Origin: a virus
Virus record (IMG/VR): IMGVR_UViG_3300021197_001752
Span: 82,706-146,705 of that record
Length of the DNA stretch: 64,000 bases
Direction: 5' to 3' (one strand)
Part shown: positions 38,247 to 46,378 of the stretch, in pieces
Layout: each line of letters opens with the position of its first letter
How positions within the stretch are numbered: the first letter of the stretch is position 1
Made by a program: the position numbers and the translations under genes
Notes under the pieces: generated by a model
Databases searched by the model: none
What the model was told of the DNA's origin: nothing
Seen by the model: the letters and a program-made list of their open reading frames with translations, nothing else

Positions 38247-38249
38247 TTC

Positions 38250-38627
38250 TTAGCCCCAGTCGTCTTCGTCTGGTAGACGGCGACCTGACTCTTTGGTTAG
38301 CATCTGAGCGGCTTCCACAGCTATTTGCTCGTCTGCGCCTTGGTCCTCTAGTTCCTTCTTGAACTCCATAAACACACCAGTGGTTGCTTTAAAACGTTCA
38401 TCGCTCAGCATCGCCTTTTGACCGTCGCTGAGAGTCTTGCCTAGAGCCACAGCCCTAAGGACATAAGTGTATTGGTATGTCTCTTTGTCAGTCATTTCTT
38501 CCTTATCCAAGCCAAGCTCCTTGAGGATTGCTTTGACAACCTCGTCTCGACGCTCAAGCTGGTTACCTTTATATGTGACTTCTGTAATATACTTGCGCCA
38601 CTCTGATAATAATTCTTTCATCAACAT
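38250..38627 (-). CDS. Protein with MKELLSEWRKYITE N-terminus
   Basis: 125 aa. The N-terminus MLMKELLSEWRKYITEVTY resembles a second class of short N-terminal leader with L-S-E and I-T-E cut-site matches. The body is helical and charged, ending RRLPDEDDWG. Start ATG 38627 or 38621. In the tagged cluster; function unknown. Confidence 0.6.
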   Translation of the reverse strand: MLMKELLSEWRKYITEVTYKGNQLERRDEVVKAILKELGLDKEEMTDKETYQYTYVLRAVALGKTLSDGQKAMLSDERFKATTGVFMEFKKELEDQGADEQIAVEAAQMLTKESGRRLPDEDDWG

Positions 38628-38722
38628 GCCCCTTCGCAGCTAGCGCAAGCGCAACAGCCGCAGCAGCAGCAACAGTGGCTGCTATTGAATAGATTAACTA
38701 ATTTGTGTAATAGGTTTTTCAT
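38621..38722 (-). CDS. Tiny cysteine-rich protein, 33 aa
   Basis: 33 aa: an N-terminal amphipathic helix (MKNLLHKLVNLFNSSH) followed by CCCCCGCCACASCEGAC, ten Cys in 17 residues. The ATG overlaps the stop of the upstream tagged gene (ATGA) and its end overlaps the next gene's start. Metal binding or multiple disulfides are possible. Not recognised. Confidence 0.55.
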   Translation of the reverse strand: MKNLLHKLVNLFNSSHCCCCCGCCACASCEGAC

Positions 38723-38988
38723 GAGTCCATCTCCAAGGCTAACATGATCTCGTCCATTGCCTTAGAGATGCTCCTAGCAGCATCATCAAGATAACTCTGC
38801 GCATCTTGGATTGGAACACTGCCACCCATCTTATCAACAAGGTCGTTTGAAAGTGAACCGATCTTTTGACGCATCTCCATTAAAGCTGCAACATGTGGCT
38901 GGTCTGCGTGAGGGTTTTTACCAAGGTCAGCGTAGCGCCCGACCTCTTCTTTGATAATCTGCCTTAGCTTTGCTTTGGTGATCTTCAT
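38719..38988 (-). CDS. IIKEE-tagged protein, 89 aa
   Basis: 89 aa beginning MKITKAKLRQIIKEEVGRY, then a helical body (AALMEMRQKIGSLSNDLVDK). Body not recognised. Confidence 0.7.
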   Translation of the reverse strand: MKITKAKLRQIIKEEVGRYADLGKNPHADQPHVAALMEMRQKIGSLSNDLVDKMGGSVPIQDAQSYLDDAARSISKAMDEIMLALEMDS

Positions 38989-38989
38989 T

Positions 38990-39229
38990 CTAGACGTCCA
39001 TCTTGCTCATATCGATATCGCCAGCAGGCTCACCGCTTGGCTTCGTTCCGCCATGGCGATTCTGCATAGCCAGAAGATCATCCATAATCTCTGGTGTTCC
39101 GCCCATCTCTTGGGCTACTCGCATAAGCTCTTGGAACAGCACTTCCATTTGTGTGCTGTACTCTTCGTTGAGTTCTTTAGCAACTTCTTCTTTAATGATT
39201 TCTTTGAGTTGTTCTTTAGTAATCTTCAT
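38990..39229 (-). CDS. IIKEE-tagged protein, 79 aa
   Basis: 79 aa beginning MKITKEQLKEIIKEEVAKEL, then helices rich in Met and Glu (QMEVLFQELMRVAQEMGG). First gene of the tagged run; a CTATTTATA motif lies upstream at 39273-39283. Confidence 0.7.
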   Translation of the reverse strand: MKITKEQLKEIIKEEVAKELNEEYSTQMEVLFQELMRVAQEMGGTPEIMDDLLAMQNRHGGTKPSGEPAGDIDMSKMDV

Positions 39230-39272
39230 TTAGTAAATCCCCTTTGGGCACCATGTGGGTGCGGTAATACAA

Positions 39273-39283
39273 TATAAATAGTT
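39273..39283 (-). promoter_or_regulatory. CTATTTATA motif, candidate phage promoter
   Basis: Minus strand AACTATTTATA, 44 bases upstream of the first tagged gene (39229) and just after the DnaE stop. It would drive the tagged-protein run. Confidence 0.45.
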
Positions 39284-39291
39284 GCTATATG

Positions 39292-42200
39292 TTATAAAAG
39301 CCTAAGATTATGCTTGATACTATAGGTACTAAATCCCCATCGTGGTTCGTGCTTGAGCTTGCCAACGTAAATACGATTAGTTTTAATGATGTCCGTGTCT
39401 TTCACACCCCAGCATTTGATCTGCTCATCCGCCCCGTTGTGATCGGTGACTGACACAATATAATATTTCTTACCGTGCTTTGTCTTCTTGACTTTAATCT
39501 CTCTTGGGATGAACCAACAAAGAATCAATTCTGGATCATACTCGGAAATCGGTGGGCAGCCTTTGTTCATAAGAGACTCCCGTGTAAAGTCATCCATGAT
39601 AAGGTCAATAGGATAGATACCTGTTAGAGTCGTTAGATGCTCTATCTTTTCTTCCTTTGTGAAGCTACCTTCATCTTTATATGTTTCGATATTTTCATTT
39701 AGGTTCTTCTCCTTGCGTGGACGATCGACAGCCACAGAAGACCAAAAGTGCTTCATGCCTGTGAAGCGATCATCCATCAACTCATTGAGCGCCTGGCTGC
39801 GCACTAGGACGTCCAACGCCTTCTTGTTGAGCTTGGAGTACGTAATGTCTTCATTGAAAATAAACTCTTCAATCTTGTTGAAGGGTCGATTATCTAGGAT
39901 CTGCTGAATGGCTGTTGAGCCCAAGCCCTTGATCGCAGTCAATGGTTGGATCAAGTTCTTGCCGTCGGCGTCAATCTCCCAAACCATCCCTGACTTGTTG
40001 ATGCTAGCAGGAACAATATTGAACCCAAACTTCTTAGCTGTGTTGATTGCTGCCATCTTGCGCTTTTCTGGTTCTTTATCTAAGAACGCTGCGATCCACT
40101 CGGTCGGATAGTAATGTGCCAACCAAGCGCACTGGAACGACACTGCCCCATACGAAACTGCGTGTGACAGGTTGAAGCCATAGCCTGAGAAGAATACCAT
40201 CTTTGCCCAAAGGTCTTTAGCAACCTGCTCCGATAGTCCCTTATCATTACAACCTTTGAGGAACTTAGCATAGATCTTCTCTCTTACACTGTCCTTGCCC
40301 GTACCACGCTTAGTAAGAACTTTGCGGAGGAGGTTCCCTTCGTCTAGTGTGATGTTGTCTCCCAGCTTGTGAGCCAGCATAGCCAACTGCTCTTGGAACA
40401 CTAACAGTCCGTATGTATCCCCTAGCACTTCTTCAATAAGCGGGTGCTTATATACTACCTGATCTGGATTACTCTTGTTGGCGATATACATCTGATCTGC
40501 TTTTGCCGACAAAGGTCCTGGTCTAAAGATCGCCGTGATGGCTGCAAAGTCCATAAGTGACTCTGGCTTGGCTTCTTGACAGAAGGCCTGTGCAGGTCCA
40601 CTAGTCATTTGAAAGACGCCTGCCCACTTGCCCTTATGGAAGATGTTCTCCCAGACTGCCTGGTCATCAAAGTCAATCACATTAGGATGAAGTTGCTCGT
40701 CGTAGAAGGCACGTACCTGCTCAAACGTTGGATCTTCAATACCGTGGTGGCGCTTCAAGACGTGGCGAATTGCTCCCGAGATCATGCGGAGAGTTGATAG
40801 CCCAAGCAAGTCAAACTTAATAAACCCTAGCGGTTCCAAGTGTCGAACGTTCTGACCCTCGCTCCATGGAGTCTGCATCACGCCACCTGAGTTGATCAAT
40901 GGCATATGCTTATCTAGATTCTCTGCCACTACGATACCGCCTGCGTGCCTACTAACACTGCGGACATTACCAAACAGGTTATCAACATGTGTAGCAATAT
41001 GCGGATACTTATCAAAGAACTCCTGAAGCGTTTCGCTATATTCTTTTACCTCATCAAACGTTGGAACATAAACGCCCGCTGTTTGTCCGTGCGCTGCCTT
41101 AGCCTTGGGGGTAGCCTCGCTCATCATGACGCCCGTAACTTTATTCACCTCTGCAAAGGGGACGCCATAGAACTTGCCAATGTCCTTGATAAGTGAGCGC
41201 AACTGTAGTGTATTGAAGTTGCTAATTGGTACGACGTTGACGCCGAGCTTGCCCCACTCTTCTGCTAGCTGCTCCTTGAGTTGCATTGGCTCCTCAACAT
41301 CGAAATCAATATCGGGATAGCCTTTGCCGCCCTTGGTCAAGAACCTCTCGAACTGAAGGCTGTACTTGATCGGATCAACCTGGGTAATGTCTAGGACGTA
41401 GGATAGCAACGATCCTGCTGCCGAGCCTCGCCCGAGACCAACAAGCATCTCCTCTTGTGCCCTATCGCTAATAGCCTTCATAGTCAAAAAGTATTGGGCG
41501 AAGCCACGGTCCTTGATGACAGACAACTCATACTTGAGCCGCTCGACATACTCTGGATCTTTTAGGTCTTTCTCCTTTAGTCCCTTCAAAGCCTGCCTTG
41601 TTAGTGTTTCCATCGCTGTCGTGCCCTCTGGAACAACAAAGTCTGGCAACCGCACCTGACTATCTGGAAGGAAGTCTTCAATCCGATCGTATGCAATATG
41701 ATGTGTGCGCTCGATGCTGGCACGGACAAAGCTGTCATCATACTCAATCTTAGATCGCCCTGCATATTTCTCATATGCCTCCCACATCTGATCACCGTTG
41801 CGAGGATACAACTCGTAGCCGATCTCCTCTACCGATTCTGGTAGTCGATGGGCGTCCTGATCTTCATAAGGAGCTTTACCTCCCCACCCAATGCGGCGAT
41901 ACATCTCACGGTCCTTCCACAACTCTGGTCGTGGGTAGTGACTGTCGGATGTACTGATAACCTCTGCGCCCATCTCTGTGCAAGCTTGGATGATTAGATC
42001 GTTGACAATGTGCTGCTCGGAAATATCGTTCCACTGGATCTCCCCATAGAACCTATCACCAAAGATGTCTTGAAACTCACCGATCGTCTGGCGCATCGAT
42101 GCTAAAACCATATCTGCGTCGTACTCGTGTGTGACTGGATCACGGTGTTTCCAAAAGTCCCCAAAGAGCGGTCCCGACATGCAAGCACTGCTGACGATCA

Positions 42201-42720
42201 ACCCCTCATTATGCTTGTCCAACATCTCAAAGTCAATGCGGGGGTAACGGTAAAAATTCTCGGGACGGTAACTGTCCGATACAAGCTTGAATAGATTATT
42301 CAAACCGACTTGGTTCTGCGCTAGGATGACCAAGTGCCTGCGGATGTTGAGGGGGTTGAACTTCTTTTGCCTGTTCTCATCCTCGACAACCATAGCAAAC
42401 TCTTCTTTCTTCTGGCGCTTGCTGTTGGCTTTATGTTCTTCGTACTGCTGCCGCCACTTCTTATGCGACTTAATAAAGTAAGCCTCGCAACCGTAGATGG
42501 CTTTGAACTCCTTACCTTCCTCACGCATCTTCTTAAGATGCTCAACCTGAAATGATAGCCCGTTCATATGACCATGGTCTGTGAGCGAGTGGGCGTTCAT
42601 CCCATTCTCAAAGGCGAAGTCCATATGTTCGCCTGGCATACCTAAGCCATCAAACGGGGAAAGTCCTGAGTGGGCGTGGAGTCCCACAAAAGGAATCTTG
42701 CTCTCGATTCGTTTTGTCAT
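39292..42720 (-). CDS. dnaE: DNA polymerase III alpha subunit (DnaE-like)
   Basis: 1142 aa from ATG 42720 (AAAGG six bases upstream; a TTG two codons earlier is possible). N-terminal PHP domain: GLHAHSGLSPFDGLGMPGEH and SLTDHGHMNG. C-family polymerase core: LGRGSAAGSLLSYVLDI and GYPDIDFDVE with the catalytic Asp pair. It is the main replicative polymerase candidate. A textbook promoter (42747-42775) precedes it. A C-family polymerase together with a family A polymerase in one phage is notable. Confidence 0.92.
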   Translation of the reverse strand: MTKRIESKIPFVGLHAHSGLSPFDGLGMPGEHMDFAFENGMNAHSLTDHGHMNGLSFQVEHLKKMREEGKEFKAIYGCEAYFIKSHKKWRQQYEEHKANSKRQKKEEFAMVVEDENRQKKFNPLNIRRHLVILAQNQVGLNNLFKLVSDSYRPENFYRYPRIDFEMLDKHNEGLIVSSACMSGPLFGDFWKHRDPVTHEYDADMVLASMRQTIGEFQDIFGDRFYGEIQWNDISEQHIVNDLIIQACTEMGAEVISTSDSHYPRPELWKDREMYRRIGWGGKAPYEDQDAHRLPESVEEIGYELYPRNGDQMWEAYEKYAGRSKIEYDDSFVRASIERTHHIAYDRIEDFLPDSQVRLPDFVVPEGTTAMETLTRQALKGLKEKDLKDPEYVERLKYELSVIKDRGFAQYFLTMKAISDRAQEEMLVGLGRGSAAGSLLSYVLDITQVDPIKYSLQFERFLTKGGKGYPDIDFDVEEPMQLKEQLAEEWGKLGVNVVPISNFNTLQLRSLIKDIGKFYGVPFAEVNKVTGVMMSEATPKAKAAHGQTAGVYVPTFDEVKEYSETLQEFFDKYPHIATHVDNLFGNVRSVSRHAGGIVVAENLDKHMPLINSGGVMQTPWSEGQNVRHLEPLGFIKFDLLGLSTLRMISGAIRHVLKRHHGIEDPTFEQVRAFYDEQLHPNVIDFDDQAVWENIFHKGKWAGVFQMTSGPAQAFCQEAKPESLMDFAAITAIFRPGPLSAKADQMYIANKSNPDQVVYKHPLIEEVLGDTYGLLVFQEQLAMLAHKLGDNITLDEGNLLRKVLTKRGTGKDSVREKIYAKFLKGCNDKGLSEQVAKDLWAKMVFFSGYGFNLSHAVSYGAVSFQCAWLAHYYPTEWIAAFLDKEPEKRKMAAINTAKKFGFNIVPASINKSGMVWEIDADGKNLIQPLTAIKGLGSTAIQQILDNRPFNKIEEFIFNEDITYSKLNKKALDVLVRSQALNELMDDRFTGMKHFWSSVAVDRPRKEKNLNENIETYKDEGSFTKEEKIEHLTTLTGIYPIDLIMDDFTRESLMNKGCPPISEYDPELILCWFIPREIKVKKTKHGKKYYIVSVTDHNGADEQIKCWGVKDTDIIKTNRIYVGKLKHEPRWGFSTYSIKHNLRLL

Positions 42721-42746
42721 GTGCAACCTTTACTTTGCTTTTTTAT

Positions 42747-42775
42747 ATTATACTATTCTTCTTCGGATTTGTCAA
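42747..42775 (-). promoter_or_regulatory. Consensus sigma70 promoter for dnaE
   Basis: Minus strand TTGACA (42770-42775), 17-base spacer, TATAAT (42747-42752): a perfect match to the sigma70 consensus, lying at the end of the upstream gene. Confidence 0.8.
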
Positions 42776-43115
42776 GCTCTTCTTTTTTACCGAAGACTTC
42801 TTTGGTGCCATCTTGATATGTGATGATCGTCTGATTGGCTGGATGTGGTTCAATGTGAACCTTCACGAAGTCGCTCATACTATCAAAGATAGCGATACCG
42901 CCACGGGGTGGAGGATAAAGCCAATGGACAACACATTGACCTGTTGCCATCTTCACTCCCTCGATTACCACGCCTTCGCCTGAGACTCCTGTTTCGTCTG
43001 CCTGGCGATATACTGTGAAACTAGTAATCCCTCTAGGTGCCAACTTTGAAGGTGGCTTAGGAATTAAGTCATCTGGCAATTCTTCGTCCGATACTTTATT
43101 TTCTTCATCTGACAT
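42753..43115 (-). CDS. Conserved phage protein, SH3-like
   Basis: 120 aa from ATG 43115 (GGAGG eight bases upstream). SFTVYRQADETGVSGEGVVI and TGQCVVHWL, IAIFDSMSDFVKVH form the pattern 'GVSG.G.V.EGV....G..V..W......S...YDS..D...'. I recall this as a conserved small protein in phages and bacteria; function unknown. Its 3' end contains the dnaE promoter. Confidence 0.65.
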   Translation of the reverse strand: MSDEENKVSDEELPDDLIPKPPSKLAPRGITSFTVYRQADETGVSGEGVVIEGVKMATGQCVVHWLYPPPRGGIAIFDSMSDFVKVHIEPHPANQTIITYQDGTKEVFGKKEELDKSEEE

Positions 43116-43134
43116 TTTCATTTCCTCCATGGGT

Positions 43135-43371
43135 CTACAACAAAGCAGCAGTAACGATTTTGTTTAATCTGTTCTTGCAAACTGTTCTGACCTCATCTCC
43201 TCGGTAAATTTCTTTCCTGTGTTCGGGCTGATTCCAATACTCATACATATCGTCTTCCACCCAATCTATCCTAAGGCTAGACCATGAGTCATCGCCCTCT
43301 GCAATACTTTTAATTATGCCGAGTCTCAATAAACCGTTATGGTCTTGCCAAACAACGTCGCCGATGTTCAT
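43135..43371 (-). CDS. Small SH3-like barrel protein
   Basis: 78 aa beginning MNIGDVVWQDHNGLLRLGII with LRIDWVEDDMYEYW, the 'GDVV...G.I...W' pattern. Not otherwise recognised. Confidence 0.55.
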   Translation of the reverse strand: MNIGDVVWQDHNGLLRLGIIKSIAEGDDSWSSLRIDWVEDDMYEYWNQPEHRKEIYRGDEVRTVCKNRLNKIVTAALL

Positions 43372-43372
43372 G

Positions 43373-44173
43373 TTATCCGATCAACCTTCCTATGTCCGAA
43401 GTGATTGCTAATGCCATTATTCCTACCACAAATGCTAAACCGACATAGGACAACCAAGTACGAGTTTTGTACTTGACCTTTCGCCCCATGACTGCCTCTG
43501 TTATAGAGAATACCACATGTCCGCCATCTAGTAAAGGGATTGGTAACAAATTAATTAAACCTAAGTTAATACTCAAGAAAGCTATCCACTGATATATAAA
43601 GCCATTGTCTTTAGTTTGGGTTGATCTTGCCTGTGCCTGCTCTGTGATCTCATAGATAGCTACGGGTCCGCCAACGTCTTTTACTGACACCCCTCTTTCC
43701 TTGATCACATCTATTGCCTTGTATATAGTATAATACATCTTGTGTGTTGTGTCAACACTTGCTTTCCAAGCGTATGGCGCACTAACCGTGCCCACGTTTG
43801 AACCATCTGGTGCCTTCACATCTGGCCAAGGCATTCCCCAAAGGTACAAAAAGAATATAGCATAAGGTAGGGCGAGGTTAGTGACGGGTCCTGCTAAAGC
43901 AGTTATCATTCTTTTAAGTGGGTGTACCGCCCAAAAGGATCTAGGATTCCTTGTTGCATTATTATAATCCTCTTCTCCCTCGAACTTAACATAGCCGCCA
44001 AGAGGCAATATACCAAGAGACCACTTGTTGCCAAATGCATTGAATGAAAAAATTTTCGGTCCAAAGCCCACTGAGAACTCTTTGATGCCGATGCCGCATA
44101 ATCGACCGACAACATAATGCCCCAACTCATGAATGAAAACTAATGATAATATTATTACTAATAAGAGAAGCAT
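43373..44173 (-). CDS. Site-2 protease (M50 family, RseP-like)
   Basis: 266 aa, polytopic membrane zinc protease. HELGH is at 15-19 and the second motif LLPIPLLDGGHVVF lies near residue 210-225. It lacks a clear PDZ domain between them (cellular RseP is about 450 aa). S2P proteases cut membrane-bound regulators. Neighbours are a membrane coiled-coil protein and a trypsin-like lipoprotein, which together resemble a two-step intramembrane proteolysis pathway. Confidence 0.85.
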   Translation of the reverse strand: MLLLLVIILSLVFIHELGHYVVGRLCGIGIKEFSVGFGPKIFSFNAFGNKWSLGILPLGGYVKFEGEEDYNNATRNPRSFWAVHPLKRMITALAGPVTNLALPYAIFFLYLWGMPWPDVKAPDGSNVGTVSAPYAWKASVDTTHKMYYTIYKAIDVIKERGVSVKDVGGPVAIYEITEQAQARSTQTKDNGFIYQWIAFLSINLGLINLLPIPLLDGGHVVFSITEAVMGRKVKYKTRTWLSYVGLAFVVGIMALAITSDIGRLIG

Positions 44174-44637
44174 TGAAAGTCACCATACCTTTGTATTTTA
44201 TTTTTGTCATCTTTTCGCACAGGTATTTCGGGTAGCCCGTAACCTGGTATTATCCATCTTTCTTTTGGCTTACATTCAATTGGCTGCCAAAACTTCAGAT
44301 GATTATGAATTTTCTTATTCTCTTCTTTTAGTTTATTTATATCATTGCTCTGCTGAGTGATTACTCTCTCCAGATTAAGCACTGCGTGGCTTGCAGCTTT
44401 ATGCAAATTCTCTTCTAAATTTATCTGATTATAAAGATAAAGCAAGAATCCCATAAAAACAGCACAAACTATTATGGCTACTACTGATGTCCACATAGCC
44501 GCAGAAAGATAGTTTGGCTTTGATACTGGCTCTGGTGTGACGTCATAAAACTGTGGCTCTTGATCTTGAACAGAAGCATAAGCGTTCTCTTTCATCCTTC
44601 TGTAAGCTTCCCGTTCTCTATCGTTCATGGGCGGCAT
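44158..44637 (-). CDS. Single-pass membrane protein with periplasmic coiled coil
   Basis: 159 aa from ATG 44637. Cytoplasmic N-terminal 45 residues, membrane helix WTSVVAIIVCAVFMGFLLYL, coiled coil (AVLNLERVITQQSNDINKL) and a C-terminal domain with two Cys. Between a site-2 protease and a serine protease, so it could be their substrate; unproven. Confidence 0.6.
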   Translation of the reverse strand: MPPMNDREREAYRRMKENAYASVQDQEPQFYDVTPEPVSKPNYLSAAMWTSVVAIIVCAVFMGFLLYLYNQINLEENLHKAASHAVLNLERVITQQSNDINKLKEENKKIHNHLKFWQPIECKPKERWIIPGYGLPEIPVRKDDKNKIQRYGDFQCFSY

Positions 44638-45533
44638 CACGGTCTCGGGGGCTCAATGGTTTTTATTTCTGTAGAGTCCAAGCTCATGTTCTTTCTTGCC
44701 CACAGGTCCATTTCCGAAGAGACTACTGTATCAATCACAAATGTACGTATTGAATTCAGGTTCGATCCTAGACCTACACTCTCCATAGCTGGGAAGCCTG
44801 CAAAGATCATTGACACCAATTCACCCTTTGCATTAAGGATAGGTGACCCACTAGACCCTGGCTTTGTGGGTAATGTGAAAAACATATAACTTTTGTATCC
44901 TACGCCAGCATAATAGCCATCGAACATAAGCAGCATCCCTGGTCCAAATATGCCCCTTGGTGCTGCTGGGTTGTATACCTTCTCGCCCATTCTTGGCATC
45001 TTCTTAGAGATTGGTATTACCCTAGGGCGATGGCGAGCCTTGTAACCAGTAACCTTCAGCACGCATACATCAGCGGTCATATCATATGCAACAATCTCTG
45101 CCCCCTTTAGAACACCCCGATAAGATAGTGTAACGTATGTACTAGCCACTGTAGTCAAGGAGAAGCCATCAATTTTCTTATCTTTTATTTTCTTCTGACA
45201 AGAGTGACCCGCTGTCAAAGCATACGCTATCGTAGGGTCTACATCACTATGACCTATGATAGCCCCTGAGGAAGTATATCTAACAGCACCGACTGTGCAT
45301 TTCTCACCTTTTTTGCCATCCTTGTCTGTTATCGTCTGACATGCTTGAATGGCATGGGTAGCCTCTACACGCACGAATGAAGCAAATGGCATTCTCTCGT
45401 TAGGCTGGGCAGTTTCTGTAAGGGATTGCTTGGTAGAATAGCATCCACCCATGCAACCCATTTGAAATAACACCAGCAGAGTGGCTAATCTTAGTATTGG
45501 TATTTTTACTCTCATGTAGTAAATATGAGGCAT
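44637..45533 (-). CDS. Trypsin-like serine protease, lipoprotein or exported
   Basis: 298 aa (or from Met 7). The N-terminus ILRLATLLVLFQMGCMGGC is a lipoprotein-like signal. The chymotrypsin-fold triad is H110 in ALTAGHSC, D155 in YDMTADVCVLKV and S228 in KPGSSGSPI. Probably a periplasmic protease. Divergent from the exported-protein cassette on the plus strand and upstream of the site-2 protease. Confidence 0.75.
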   Translation of the reverse strand: MPHIYYMRVKIPILRLATLLVLFQMGCMGGCYSTKQSLTETAQPNERMPFASFVRVEATHAIQACQTITDKDGKKGEKCTVGAVRYTSSGAIIGHSDVDPTIAYALTAGHSCQKKIKDKKIDGFSLTTVASTYVTLSYRGVLKGAEIVAYDMTADVCVLKVTGYKARHRPRVIPISKKMPRMGEKVYNPAAPRGIFGPGMLLMFDGYYAGVGYKSYMFFTLPTKPGSSGSPILNAKGELVSMIFAGFPAMESVGLGSNLNSIRTFVIDTVVSSEMDLWARKNMSLDSTEIKTIEPPRP

Positions 45534-45604
45534 TTTGGTGTTTTGTTGACTAGTTACGAATGTTTATGACACTTCTGTGTTCAAAGGTGGGATTCTAACA
45601 AGTT

Positions 45605-45901
45605 ATGAAATTACTATCAATCATATCAATAATATCGTTTTTACTACTGGCTCCTTCGGCTTCTCTCGGGAATAACGTCAGTGTCGCTAACCAGAAGAGG
45701 GCTTCTTTGGTTATTGAACAGGCTTGGAAAGAGGCTACTGAGGGTCGTTGGAAATATACCAAAGACGATGTAAATATTACCAAGCAAGTTCTAGTTACTC
45801 TTGTAAAGGGTGTGAAGTTTATGGATATAGAAACTCACAAACCCCTACATAAGGAGATAACTAAACTTCCTTTCGTAACCTATGCTGGGGAAGCAAAGTA
45901 A
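45605..45901 (+). CDS. Exported small protein, 98 aa
   Basis: 98 aa, plus strand. MKLLSIISIISFLLLAPSAS is a signal peptide. The mature part is not recognised (ASLVIEQAWKEATEGRWKYT). AAAGGTGGG lies 12 bases before the ATG. First gene of a three-gene cassette of exported proteins. Confidence 0.6.
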   Translation: MKLLSIISIISFLLLAPSASLGNNVSVANQKRASLVIEQAWKEATEGRWKYTKDDVNITKQVLVTLVKGVKFMDIETHKPLHKEITKLPFVTYAGEAK

Positions 45902-45910
45902 CATGCAAGG

Positions 45911-46378
45911 ATGTCTAAAAGAACAAAAGTATTAGCTCTAACACTTTTTCTAATCTCTTTTGGGACTCTATTATCTTTTCTTATTTTTGCCGAACCTACT
46001 CCGCAAATTATAATTCCTAAACAAACAACATATTATTTAGAAGGTCAGCAACGTAATTGTTTGTGGGTTATCCAGACCCTAGACACCTTAGATACTGGTG
46101 ATAACGTCATGACCCGTATTGCCATTGGGATACCATCAGCTACTAAAGTCGGGGTCATCAAAGGCGTAATACAAGCCTCAAAAGGAAACCAATTACTTTT
46201 AGCATTCGCAATGCCAGGAATGGAGGCAAACCCTCCTATTATATTAAGTGCGGACATTCCCGATACCCTACCAGCAAAACAATTATCTTTTAGCTGGCTT
46301 GGTAGTGAGATGTTCAAAATGAAACTTTTTTATGACCAGAAGGCTTGCTTAGAGAGCGTAGCCGAATGGATAAAGTAA
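45911..46378 (+). CDS. Exported or membrane-anchored protein, 155 aa
   Basis: 155 aa. LALTLFLISFGTLLSFLIF is a signal anchor; the rest is a beta-rich extracytoplasmic domain with two Cys (RNCLWVIQ, KACLESV). Its stop overlaps the start of the MopE/VWA gene by 13 bases. Not recognised. Confidence 0.6.
   Translation: MSKRTKVLALTLFLISFGTLLSFLIFAEPTPQIIIPKQTTYYLEGQQRNCLWVIQTLDTLDTGDNVMTRIAIGIPSATKVGVIKGVIQASKGNQLLLAFAMPGMEANPPIILSADIPDTLPAKQLSFSWLGSEMFKMKLFYDQKACLESVAEWIK

Noticed and set aside
37310-39233. Tag region as a DNA direct-repeat array
   Set aside because: The repeated start of each gene differs at many third codon positions, so the repeat is kept at the protein level and is not a DNA repeat element.
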